DNA of 33,795 nucleotides from Streptomyces sp. AC555_RSS877 (GCF_019049245.1 NZ_JAGMUK010000071.1:1-33795); one strand, 5' to 3'. Shown: positions 14,180 through 21,462, counted from the first letter of the stretch. The notes: a model not told the origin generated them from the letters alone. Numbers and translations: made by a program.

Positions 14180-15346
14180 GTGATCGCCGTGGATCAGTGG
14201 ACAGGTGAGGAGGCGCTGCTATTGCGGTCGGTAAGGCGCCAGTCCGTCCGCGAGTTCGCGCAAGACCTCGGCATCAGTCCCCGGACGGTCTCCCAGTGGC
14301 AGCAGAACAAGGGCCGGGTGTGTCGTCCGGCAATGGCGCAGATCCTGGATACGGCACTTGCCCAGTGCACTCCAGAAGAGCAGGAAGCCTTCCGGGTTCG
14401 GCTGGCGGCACAGCGGGGGGAGCCCGCTGGCGCCACAGCGGCTGCGGTAGCGCAGTCGGCGCCCTGCGTCGTGGCTTCCTACAAGTTCCTGCCGGTCTAC
14501 CTGGGCGAGCGGCTCGGCTCCCTGTACGCAGCTGGAACGCCCCGACCGGCCGGTCCGGCTGGCCTTGAACAGCGAGTACTACCTGGCAAGCACCGATCAG
14601 CCCAGTCCTCCACGGTCCACATGTACGCATGTGGCGTCGCCGTAGTGCACTTGGAAGAGCGCCAGCGTGTGGACACGCTCACCGATCTGGCAGTGTGGCG
14701 CTACCGCTCCTACCTGACAGATAGGTCCTGGGTCGGGCAGCGCATCACGCGGCTGTTGGAGCAGCACTGCGCCGATGGACAGGCTGAGCCGTCACCGGAT
14801 CCGGAGTATGTGTTGTCCGCGTACGAGTTGCGTGAGCACGCTTGGTCGGGGGCCGGCCTCGATACCGCCCTGCAGTTGCTGGCCACGCCGTCGGTGCTCG
14901 TTGACCGCCAGGATCCGAAGAATATTGTGCCCCTTGGGGCAGGAGTTGAGGACGCCAAGTTCCGTGATGGCTGGGCGCATCCTGAGGCGCTCGCGTTCGA
15001 CGGCGGCGCTTCTCGTGGCGTGGCCGGCTGGTCGGGGATTTCCTATCACCCACGGTCAGACGAGCGTGCCTTGACGATGAGCCAGATCGTCGCTCTGGAG
15101 CTGGATGTTCAGGCGCTGTGGGCGCTGTCGTCCCACATCCTGCACATGGTCGAGGACGGGCAGGATCCCGTGATGCCGCCGACATACAGCTGGCGCTTCC
15201 TACGCGGCGCGCACATCCGGCTCACCACTGCCCGTCCCACGGAGACCGCCCAACATCGCGTGATGCGCGAGGCAATTCTGGCGACCAGTGAACTTCCTGA
15301 TCGGCTGCGCGCCGCCCAGGATGCTCTTCGAGAAAGCAATCCGTGA
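14180..15346 (+). CDS. Putative HTH transcriptional regulator (388 aa), first gene of a three-gene operon
   Basis: Start chosen at GTG 14180 (VIAVDQWTGEEALLLRS) with GAGGGGG; the longer frame from 14129 lacks a site. Residues ~8-50 form an XRE-like HTH (VREFAQDLGISPRTVSQWQQ). The remaining ~330 residues match no family I can name, although segments such as ACGVAVVHLEERQRVDTLTD and RSYLTDRSWVGQRI look like a globular sensor domain. The gene is followed after 23 bases by the isochorismatase-like gene, and that one overlaps the flavoprotein gene, so it likely controls these two enzymes. Confidence 0.75.
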   Translation: MIAVDQWTGEEALLLRSVRRQSVREFAQDLGISPRTVSQWQQNKGRVCRPAMAQILDTALAQCTPEEQEAFRVRLAAQRGEPAGATAAAVAQSAPCVVASYKFLPVYLGERLGSLYAAGTPRPAGPAGLEQRVLPGKHRSAQSSTVHMYACGVAVVHLEERQRVDTLTDLAVWRYRSYLTDRSWVGQRITRLLEQHCADGQAEPSPDPEYVLSAYELREHAWSGAGLDTALQLLATPSVLVDRQDPKNIVPLGAGVEDAKFRDGWAHPEALAFDGGASRGVAGWSGISYHPRSDERALTMSQIVALELDVQALWALSSHILHMVEDGQDPVMPPTYSWRFLRGAHIRLTTARPTETAQHRVMREAILATSELPDRLRAAQDALRESNP

Positions 15347-15369
15347 CGGCCATGTGGAAGGCGAACTAA

Positions 15370-15933
15370 GTGGACCCTCGCTCGACAGCGCTGATCGTCA
15401 TTGACGTGCAGCAGGGCTTCGTCAATCGGCATAGCCGCGGCGCGCTTCCGGCGATCGTGCGCTTGGTGACGGGCTGGCGAGCCGCCGGCGCCCCTGTGGT
15501 CTTCACACGGTTCCATAACGAGCTCGGTTCGCCATACGAGACGATCACCGGCTGGACGCGGCTGCGCACCACGGAGGAGCAGGCCCTCGTTGAGGAGCTT
15601 GAGCCGTTCACGGATTCCGCGGTCACCACCATCGACAAGGCGCAGTCGTCGGTCTTCACCCCCGAGGGTGCGCAGCTGATCCGAGACAAGGGCTGGAGCG
15701 ACCTGGTGCTGTGCGGCATCGACACGGACGCCTGTGTCTACGACTCGGCGATCGCCGCCTATCAAAGCGGCTATCGGCCCTGGATCGTCACCGACGCCTG
15801 CGCCTCTACCGGTGGACCCGAGTACCACGACGCCGCTCTGCTGCTTGCCGCTCGCAACCTCGGCGCCGACCAGCTCGTCACCAGCGAGACCGTCCTGACC
15901 CGAATCGGCGGACCCAAGGGGGCACACACATGA
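15370..15933 (+). CDS. Isochorismatase-family cysteine hydrolase (187 aa)
   Basis: Normal length. The catalytic triad of the family is present: D12 (ALIVIDVQQGF), K90 (TTIDKAQSS) and C122 (GIDTDACVYDS), the last preceded by the usual cis-peptide region. The family includes nicotinamidases, N-carbamoylsarcosine amidases and true isochorismatases; the substrate cannot be decided here. The start is GTG 15370 with GAAGG upstream. The stop overlaps the flavoprotein ATG (ATGA), so they are translated together. Confidence 0.88.
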   Translation: MDPRSTALIVIDVQQGFVNRHSRGALPAIVRLVTGWRAAGAPVVFTRFHNELGSPYETITGWTRLRTTEEQALVEELEPFTDSAVTTIDKAQSSVFTPEGAQLIRDKGWSDLVLCGIDTDACVYDSAIAAYQSGYRPWIVTDACASTGGPEYHDAALLLAARNLGADQLVTSETVLTRIGGPKGAHT

Positions 15934-16856
15934 GTTCACCTTCGTACGACGCGGACGTTCTGATCGTCGGAGCTGGCCCGGCCGGAGTGGCGGCCGCGGT
16001 CATGGCGGCCAGCCTCAAGCTGCGCACCGTAGTGATCGAGGCTGGGCTGACCGGAGGCAAGCTGCACGTCGTCGGCGCCTTGGACAACATGCCGGGGAAC
16101 TGGTCAACCGGCCCGGATCTGGCGCAGGCTCTGGCGCAGGACCTGCAACGTCTCCAAGGAAGCGGCTGGTGCACTCTGATGCAGGCCCGGGCCGTCGCCG
16201 TGAGCGGTCACGACGACCGAGCCGAACTCACTCTGGACGATGGCCAGGTCCTGACCGGACAGGCCATCGTGGTCGCCACCGGAGTCGCCGCGCTTACACC
16301 CGCCGAAGCCGACTGGGTGACCGCTCCCGACGATCTCGCCGCGCCGCCACTCTGGCGTGCCGCACCGGACAGCCTCGCGGGCCGCACGTACGTGCTCGGA
16401 GCGGATCGCCCGCTCGGGACCTGGCTCCGGGCCCACCCGGAGACGTCGAAAACTCTGCATGTGCTCTGCCCTCCGACGGATGAGTACAAGGCCACCGAAG
16501 TCGCGGCCGATGACCGTGTCCGCATGGTCCCCGTCTCCCACGTCACCATCACCCGGCCCGCCTACGGCGGCGGCTGGACGGTTGAGGCCAAGGACCAAGA
16601 CGGAGAACGGAAGGTCTATGCCGTCACCACTGTGCTGAATAACCTGGGCAACCGGCCTGCTGCCCTTGAGGGACTTACCCAAGGCGAGGACGGCTACTGC
16701 CCGACCGACCGCCAGCACCCACGCATTCGGATCGCCGGGGACCTGCGGTCCGCGCGTTATCAACGCATAGTCACCGCCCAGGGATCGGGTGCCGAAGCCG
16801 TGCTCGCCTACTACTACGGCGTCGCGCTGCGAGAGGCGAACGGAGTTGCCAAGTGA
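15930..16856 (+). CDS. Thioredoxin-reductase-like FAD oxidoreductase lacking CxxC (308 aa)
   Basis: N-terminal Rossmann motif VLIVGAGPAGVAAAVMA with ADP-ribose-binding acid in VVIEA, then GGKLHVVGALDNMPG, and the C-terminal TrxR-like end IRIAGDLRSARYQRIVTAQG. These are the FAD-binding signatures of the TrxR/ferredoxin-NADP reductase-like group. The redox CxxC expected in the middle is absent (region VTAPDDLAAPPLW). The NAD(P)-binding glycine motif is degenerate (VLGADRPLGTW). So it is not a classical thioredoxin reductase. It may oxidise a small molecule directly, use another electron donor, or be a regulatory flavoprotein. Translationally coupled to the hydrolase. Its 3' end overlaps a convergent gene by 43 bases. 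Confidence 0.82.
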   Translation: MSSPSYDADVLIVGAGPAGVAAAVMAASLKLRTVVIEAGLTGGKLHVVGALDNMPGNWSTGPDLAQALAQDLQRLQGSGWCTLMQARAVAVSGHDDRAELTLDDGQVLTGQAIVVATGVAALTPAEADWVTAPDDLAAPPLWRAAPDSLAGRTYVLGADRPLGTWLRAHPETSKTLHVLCPPTDEYKATEVAADDRVRMVPVSHVTITRPAYGGGWTVEAKDQDGERKVYAVTTVLNNLGNRPAALEGLTQGEDGYCPTDRQHPRIRIAGDLRSARYQRIVTAQGSGAEAVLAYYYGVALREANGVAK

Positions 16857-17473
16857 TCCGCCGTACCTCGGTGCGGTTCCGGCCCCTGGCCATCGTCACC
16901 GGCCGGCCGCAGGGCGTCCAGAGCGGCCTGGAGCGTACGCGAGTCGCGGTTCCAACGCTTGGGTGCAACCAGCTTGAGCCGCGGCGCGTCGGGTGGGGTC
17001 ATCACCTGGCTTTTGCAGTCGATGACGGGGACGAGGCCGAGGTTGTGCGTGAAGAGCAGGACGGGCTTTTGCGCGACCATCGACCGAAGTTCGAGGCGGG
17101 CGACGGGACCGAGGACGTGGACACGGCTGCCGAGGCGTTTTGGTTTTCCGATGACGACGAGTCCGTCGAGTTGGCCTACGAGCGTTTCCCAGGCGTAGGG
17201 CTGTCCCTCGAAGGCGGATCCGTAGTGGAGGAGCTCGACGCCGTCGGGCAGGTCCTCAGTGATGCGCTTGAGCCAGCGGTTCCAGTTGGAGTCGCTGGCG
17301 GTCTTGGGGGCTGCGCTGACGTAGACGCGGACCGGAGTGTCGGGGCGGCGCTTGGCGGCGATGCGGTGCATGGCCGCGATGTAGCGGCGCTGCTGCTCAG
17401 AGCGAGCGAAGGTCTCCACGTCAAGGGGATCGTCGTTTCCGGGCTTCTGCGTCGCGTGCATACCGCTCATCAT
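16814..17473 (-). CDS. Hypothetical protein, nucleoside 2-deoxyribosyltransferase-like fold (219 aa)
   Basis: The central part runs VRVYVSAAPKTASDSNWNRW, then YGSAFEGQPYAWETLVGQLD, GLVVIGKP, and GPVARLELRSMVAQKPVLLF. The order (strand with small residues, then a D/G-rich turn, then E-x2-x-A-x3-KPV) fits the NDT/TIR-like Rossmann fold of nucleoside 2-deoxyribosyltransferases. I infer this from pattern only, and the catalytic Glu could be the one in ARLEL. Start 17473 or 17470 has no good ribosome binding site. It is convergent with and overlaps the flavoprotein gene, so antisense interplay is possible. Mirror-strand frames here are shadows. Confidence 0.6.
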   Translation of the reverse strand: MMSGMHATQKPGNDDPLDVETFARSEQQRRYIAAMHRIAAKRRPDTPVRVYVSAAPKTASDSNWNRWLKRITEDLPDGVELLHYGSAFEGQPYAWETLVGQLDGLVVIGKPKRLGSRVHVLGPVARLELRSMVAQKPVLLFTHNLGLVPVIDCKSQVMTPPDAPRLKLVAPKRWNRDSRTLQAALDALRPAGDDGQGPEPHRGTADHLATPFASRSATP

Positions 17474-17602
17474 GCCCGGACGGTGCCTCGAGTGTGGAGC
17501 GGGGCAGGTGATTCAGGGTTTCTGGTGCTCCGTCAGGAGCCCCTGATCTATTGGCGACACGAGCGATACCGGGGGATCGTTGTGGGATCGAAGGGGAGTA
17601 CC

Positions 17603-17851
17603 GTGTCCCTAAATAAGATCCATATGGACATGGTTAAGCCCCGCGAGGCTGCACTCCGGGGCACGGCCGCAGACCTATCCAGGGAAGGTCTCGACGCGAT
17701 GAAGGGTACCCGTACCCTCCGACAGACACACATCAAGGCACCCGCCGTGGCAGCGATGGATCGTACGTCGCTCCGGTTGGGTGCCTCTTTTGCCTTCCCG
17801 CGCCGATCCGGCTGCGGGCGCACCTCTGCCCCGGAAGGGGGCGAGATGTAG
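17603..17851 (+). CDS. Small basic hypothetical ORF (82 aa)
   Basis: GTG 17603 with AAGGGGAG at good spacing. Reads (M)SLNKIHMDMVKPREAALRG, then DLSREGLDAMKGTRTLRQTH, and a less convincing Arg/Gly tail. It spans a palindrome (17703-17718) and an intrinsic-type hairpin (17736-17791), so an overlapping regulatory role is likely. The first ~50 codons look coding; the last ~30 do not. It may instead be a leader peptide truncated by the terminator. No family known. Confidence 0.35.
   Translation: MSLNKIHMDMVKPREAALRGTAADLSREGLDAMKGTRTLRQTHIKAPAVAAMDRTSLRLGASFAFPRRSGCGRTSAPEGGEM
17703..17718. promoter_or_regulatory. Perfect palindrome AGGGTACCCGTACCCT
   Basis: A 7-bp perfect inverted repeat around a 2-bp centre, 18 bases upstream of the hairpin at 17736-17791. 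Plausible operator for a dimeric repressor, or part of an RNA fold. Confidence 0.4.
17736..17791 (+). terminator. Intrinsic-type terminator with CTCTTTT tail
   Basis: Outer 8-bp stem AGGCACCC/GGGTGCCT (17736-17743 with 17779-17786), inner stem AGCGA/TCGCT (17752-17756 with 17768-17772), followed by CTCTTTT. A T-run after a stem is uncommon in this genome's other hairpins. Confidence 0.6.
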
Positions 17852-17859
17852 TCATTTGT

Positions 17860-18060
17860 GGCGGCGCCCGTGTGAACGGGGCTGCGAGCCGCCGGGACGC
17901 CCGGCCACCCAGGTGATTAGCGGTCACCTCGGCTACGGCGTCCCATCTGCCACCGGGTGGGCTTAGCGGGCCCTCCCGAAGGGGCTGTCCTTCCGGTTAG
18001 CGGCCGGTCAGACAGTTCGATCTTGGTTCTCCGCGAACCAGCGCCAAAGGCGCCCTTTTC
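17860..18060 (+). ncRNA. Structured region with three TTAGCGG-loop hairpins upstream of rep
   Basis: A dense series of hairpins. First is an outer GGCGGC/GCCGCC fold near 17862-17894 around CCCGT-GTGA-ACGGG, which competes with GCCGGG-ACG-CCCGGC at 17891-17905. Then come three hairpins with the same seven-base loop TTAGCGG: 17911-17929 (6-bp AGGTGA/TCACCT), 17954-17978 (9 positions, one T-T mismatch) and 17993-18007 (4-bp CCGG, extended by CTGTC/GACAG at 17985-17989 and 18011-18015). Next is TGGTTC/GAACCA at 18024-18040, then a terminator. The stems differ while the loops are identical, the pattern of a conserved protein- or RNA-recognition element. Either a 5' regulatory RNA for rep, a copy-control RNA, or hairpins acting at the DNA level in an origin. 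Confidence 0.5.
18041..18059 (+). terminator. Intrinsic terminator GCGCC-AAA-GGCGC-CCTTTT
   Basis: A 5-bp GC stem with AAA loop (18041-18053) followed by CCTTTT, immediately before the leader ORF of the rep gene. Together with the adjacent 6-bp hairpin (18024-18040) it could act as an attenuator. Confidence 0.65.
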
Positions 18061-18093
18061 ATGCCTCCAGCAAGACCAAAGAAGGCAAGACCT

Positions 18094-18252
18094 ATGTTGC
18101 AGTATCGTGCTGCCCTTTGTCAGCCCATCCATGCCCGGTTGGCGCATTTTGCGCCGTCTACCCGGTCACAGTTTCCCTCTCAGCCGACCGCTGGCCGATG
18201 CCAGCGGACTGCTACGACGCTCCGTACGTGGTTCTGCGGGGTGCCCACGTGA
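18094..18252 (+). CDS. Putative leader ORF (52 aa) coupled to rep
   Basis: ATG 18094 has GAAGG eight bases upstream; an in-frame ATG also exists at 18061. The frame ends in TGA (18250-18252), which overlaps the GTG start of the rep gene as GTGA. The product (MLQYRAALCQPIHARLAHF and a Thr/Arg-rich end) is not recognised. The terminator just before it and the overlap after it suggest a translational-coupling or attenuation device for rep. Confidence 0.4.
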   Translation: MLQYRAALCQPIHARLAHFAPSTRSQFPSQPTAGRCQRTATTLRTWFCGVPT

Positions 18253-20648
18253 GCGCCGTTGCGGTGCCCGCCGCACACCGTCGGTCGTCGAGTCCTCGGT
18301 GGCTGCGCTCGGTCCCGGAGCAGGCCGGGCCGGCTGTCAAGCGCGGTCCGGGGCATCCTCTGACGCTCGGCCGGGATGCTCACGCTCGGCTGGCGACCGC
18401 CGTGCGCACGCTGCTGGACAGTCCGGGCCTTGAAGGGGTGCCGGATACGGTGCGTCTGGCGGTGGTGGTGCTGGCTGCGCGTACGCCGTCCGAGACCGGC
18501 GTGGTGGAGATCCGAGCTCGTGAGCTGGGCCGGTGGCTGGGGCTGTCGGAGTCGCGGGTTCGGCATGCAGTCGTGCCGGGCCTGCGCCGATCCGGTGTAG
18601 TGGACGTCGATACGCTGACGGGCGAGTTCGGCGAGGACTGGGGCCTGACCTGCCGTGTACTTCCGATGTGGGAGGCACAGAACAAGGTCGGCCACCCATT
18701 GCAGTTGCCGAAGCCGGAGCTTGCCACCCTGCTGCGGCTGATGGAGGCCCTGATGGCGCCGGGCTGGGCGCACCGGGATGGACGGGTGACGCCGGCCGGG
18801 CTGCTGGGTGCCCGTACGGGGCACGGAGCGGCAGCGGACCGCCTGGCCTTGCTGCTGCTGGTGCTGGAGACGGCGGAGAGCGGTCGGGTGCGACTGTGCG
18901 GTGGCACGGTCAACAAGCGTTACGGGCGGCCGGTGGCGACTTTGGCGCGGCTGCTGGGGAGTTCACTGTCGCGGGCGGAGCGGGTGCTGGCGCGCCTGGA
19001 GGATGCCGGGCTGGTGGAGCGTCCGCGGCGGCAGACCGTGTCCAGACTGAGGCAGGTGTCGCGGCTGGTGGTGCCGGCGGTGGCGGCCGCGCACAGTGGC
19101 CGCCAGGGAACTACTGACGGCCGCGTTGGAAACCTCGCAGGTACGGCATGGCCTAGTCAGGACTCCCTGTCGCCGACGAAACCGCAGACCAACGAGGCGC
19201 GCGAGGGCTGCGGAACCGACGAGGGAGACCTCGCGGCGACGACACCCCTTCACGCTGTTCACTCTTCTGTGGCTGATGTGTTTTCTGATGCTGAGGTTGA
19301 TAGTGGGTTTTCCGGCTCTGCCGTACCGGGGTCCTGTGGTCGGCCGAAGCGCGCAAGCACGCGCGAGGACCAGGCCGCCGACGGCGAGACCGCCGTTGCA
19401 CAGTCGGCGCCGCCGGTGGCTGAGGACGGCCCGCTGCGCGGGGCAAAGCCGAAAGAGTCCCCGGTCGAGGGACGGTATGGGCAGCGGGCTGCCAGGACTG
19501 GGGCCGGTGGCCGACCAAAGGCCGTGGGCTGGGAAAAGACGCAGCAGCAGCGGAGGGTGGACCTTCCCGCTCATCTTGGTCTGCGGGTGGCTCTGAGGCC
19601 GGTGGCGGGGCTGTGGGAGCGGCTGTCGGGCTGGCAGCAGGTCCAGGTGGAGGCGGCCGCGAAGGCTGAGGTGAAGCGGCTGGCTGGCATGCTGATGCGG
19701 CCGGAGGCGGCGCCGCAGTTGCTGGCCGACCGGTTCACTGACCGGCTGGAGGAGACCGGTGGCGAGGCCCTGGTCGACCGCCCGTACCCGTGGCTGATCC
19801 GGCGGGGCCTGGTGCAACGTCAGGCGTGCACGGACCGCCGGTGCGACGACGGGATTCGGCTGGACACCGGCGGCGAGTGCGAGAGTTGCGGCAACGTGGT
19901 CCACATCCGGCGCGCCGGGCGGGCGAAGGTCGCGGCGGAGATCGACCGGGAGCTGCCCAGCCTCGGTGGGCGCGGGCGCCGCCAGGTCCTCGAGGAGCGG
20001 CTGCGGGAGCACACCCGGTGTGAGGCAGAGCAGGCAGGCGCGCGGCACGCCCAGGCGGTGGCCGAGGTGGAAATGCGGCGGGTTGCCGCCGCGCGGCGCC
20101 GGGCGGCCGAGGAGGCTGCCGCGCTGGAGCGTTTGTCGGCTGCGTGTGTGGAGTGCGGTCTGCTGGGTGCGGCCGGGTTGTGCCCGGAGTGCACCTACCG
20201 GCGACGTATGGACGTTCTGGTGCAGGATGCGGTCGACCTGGCGGTCGCGGTGCGGGCGGATCTGGATGACTCGGCACAGATCGCCGCGCTGTCGGAGCGC
20301 TGCGAGGCCGATACCCGTGCGCTGGTCGATGACGTGTGCCGACGCCAAGCCGCAGCCGATCAGAGTCTGATGGCGTTCATCGCCCGGGAGGTGGCTGAAC
20401 GGATCCGTGATGAGCGCCGGGCGAGCGCGCACCAGGGGCTGCTGCGGAGCGAGGAAGCCGAGGCTGAGGCGGAAGCCGTGTACGACACGGTGCTGCGCCG
20501 CCGCCCGCGCTGTCATCAGGCCGCGGAGGAAGCGGCGGACGAAGCCCGTCGACGTACTGCGCACTACATGCTGGAGCACAAACTCGGGCAGCTGCGGGCC
20601 CAGCGGGCGCGGATGCAGGCCGGACGGGCACCGACGCGGGTTGGCTGA
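18249..20648 (+). CDS. Putative plasmid replication/HTH-zinc protein (799 aa)
   Basis: Starts at GTG 18249 within GTGA after the leader ORF. Residues ~55-115 and ~205-275 each contain a winged-helix-like pattern (LGRWLGLSESRVRHAVVPGL; LARLLGSSLSRAERVLARL). Residues ~300-430 are low complexity. A zinc ribbon near 527-548 has CTDRRC...CESCG, followed by a long Ala/Arg/Glu coiled coil and a second Cys cluster near 632-650 (CVECG...CPEC) before a further coiled coil. The layout matches a group of large HTH proteins found near replication functions on Streptomyces plasmids, so I call it a putative replication protein on context. Its 3' part is duplicated at 22549-23229. Low certainty of function, high certainty of the gene. 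Confidence 0.7.
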   Translation: MSAVAVPAAHRRSSSPRWLRSVPEQAGPAVKRGPGHPLTLGRDAHARLATAVRTLLDSPGLEGVPDTVRLAVVVLAARTPSETGVVEIRARELGRWLGLSESRVRHAVVPGLRRSGVVDVDTLTGEFGEDWGLTCRVLPMWEAQNKVGHPLQLPKPELATLLRLMEALMAPGWAHRDGRVTPAGLLGARTGHGAAADRLALLLLVLETAESGRVRLCGGTVNKRYGRPVATLARLLGSSLSRAERVLARLEDAGLVERPRRQTVSRLRQVSRLVVPAVAAAHSGRQGTTDGRVGNLAGTAWPSQDSLSPTKPQTNEAREGCGTDEGDLAATTPLHAVHSSVADVFSDAEVDSGFSGSAVPGSCGRPKRASTREDQAADGETAVAQSAPPVAEDGPLRGAKPKESPVEGRYGQRAARTGAGGRPKAVGWEKTQQQRRVDLPAHLGLRVALRPVAGLWERLSGWQQVQVEAAAKAEVKRLAGMLMRPEAAPQLLADRFTDRLEETGGEALVDRPYPWLIRRGLVQRQACTDRRCDDGIRLDTGGECESCGNVVHIRRAGRAKVAAEIDRELPSLGGRGRRQVLEERLREHTRCEAEQAGARHAQAVAEVEMRRVAAARRRAAEEAAALERLSAACVECGLLGAAGLCPECTYRRRMDVLVQDAVDLAVAVRADLDDSAQIAALSERCEADTRALVDDVCRRQAAADQSLMAFIAREVAERIRDERRASAHQGLLRSEEAEAEAEAVYDTVLRRRPRCHQAAEEAADEARRRTAHYMLEHKLGQLRAQRARMQAGRAPTRVG

Positions 20649-20936
20649 TCGGGTGGCGGTGTGTCAGCTGCGGTTGTCAGCCTGTCAGTTGAGTGCCTCG
20701 CAGGGGGCCGTCTTCACTCGGCGGACGATGAGCCGGTGCTTTTTACGGATCGGGGGCTGATCGGAGGTGAGTGTTCCCTCCCAGTCTGACTCGGGGATGA
20801 AGGTATTCCGCCATGGGGGCGCAAGCTGCCGTGTCGTGTCCGGCCTGCGGCGTGGCCGTGCATCGTCACCGGACCATGCAGTACGACGGCGTGAACGTCT
20901 AACGGCCTCAGGCTGGCCGGACCCCGCTCGAGCGGT
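20649..20936. other. Gap after rep: shared boundary motif and debris
   Basis: Homology to the second rep copy continues past the stop to AGCCTGTCAGTTGAG at 20679-20693, where it ends abruptly. Beyond this I see only a possible 29-codon ORF (20813-20902). On the minus strand a short coding-like tail (RKKHRLIVRRVKTAPCEALN) ends in this motif. Confidence 0.5.
20813..20902 (+). CDS. Tiny CxxC/HxH ORF (29 aa)
   Basis: ATG 20813 with AAGG nine bases upstream; reads MGAQAAVSCPACGVAVHRHR and ends GVNV at TAA 20902. The CPAC...H-x-H arrangement is like a half zinc finger. It may be a fragment of a larger zinc-ribbon protein or a real micro-protein; it lies directly before the CRISPR remnant. Confidence 0.25.
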   Translation: MGAQAAVSCPACGVAVHRHRTMQYDGVNV

Positions 20937-21188
20937 CGGTTCACCTCCACTCGCGCGGAGAGCACTCGATGGGGTTCGAGCGGAGGAAGTCGGTGACTGG
21001 TTCACATCCGCACGCGTGGAAGACGCCGTCAGAGGGTCAGGGTTCGGCCGTCGTCGAGAAGAGCACTCCTTCTCGGTGAGCCCGAGCTGCGCGCCCAACG
21101 GTTCACCTCCGCTCGCGCGGAGAGCACGCCAAGGTCTACGGGGTGGACCTGGGAAAGCTCGGTTCGCCTCCGCTTGAGTGGAGATCAA
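20937..21188 (-). CRISPR. Degenerate type I-E-like CRISPR array (five repeats)
   Basis: Five 29-bp repeats at 20937-20965, 20998-21026, ~21038-21066, 21099-21127 and 21160-21188. The first and fourth differ at one base; the second matches at ~21/29, the fifth at ~23/29, and the third is badly decayed with a shortened spacer (~12 nt). Three spacers are exactly 32 nt (20966-20997, 21067-21098, 21128-21159), giving the 61-bp period of type I-E. The minus-strand repeat begins GTGCTCTCCGCGCGAGCGG and ends GAACCG, matching actinobacterial and E. coli-like I-E repeats. No cas genes lie in the window, so the array is probably an inactive remnant. Confidence 0.85.
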
Positions 21189-21240
21189 TTGCCCTTGGTC
21201 GAGCCGGCGCGGAGCCTCCGGGCGCTGGAAAGGCGGACGT

Positions 21241-21462
21241 GAAGTCCGGCAGGTGGAGAAGTACTTCCTTGCCCGAGTTGCCGTGGCCGAAGTCGCCCCG
21301 GCCCGCGCCACGCAGCCCGACAACATCCGCGAGCACCGCTGGTGGACTCGAGCCGAACTGGCGGTCACCCAGGAGACGGTCTATCCCGTTGGCCTTGCCG
21401 ACCTGGTCGCGGCCGTCGCCGAAGGACGCACGCCCGAGCGCCCGAGCGTGCTGACCGGCTGA
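21241..21462 (+). pseudogene. NUDIX hydrolase C-terminal fragment
   Basis: Reads EKYFLARVAVAEVAPARATQ and IREHRWWTRAELAVTQETVY, then PVGLADLVAAV, ending at TGA 21462. This is the C-terminal third of a Streptomyces NUDIX protein. The Nudix box (G-x5-E-x7-R-E-x2-E-E) that should precede it is missing, and the sequence upstream is CRISPR-array end, so the gene is 5'-truncated. Any translation from 21178 would be non-catalytic. Confidence 0.75.

Noticed and set aside
18963..20579. 538-codon minus-strand frame opposite rep
   Set aside because: Shadow; the plus-strand frame has winged-helix and zinc motifs and a homologous second copy.
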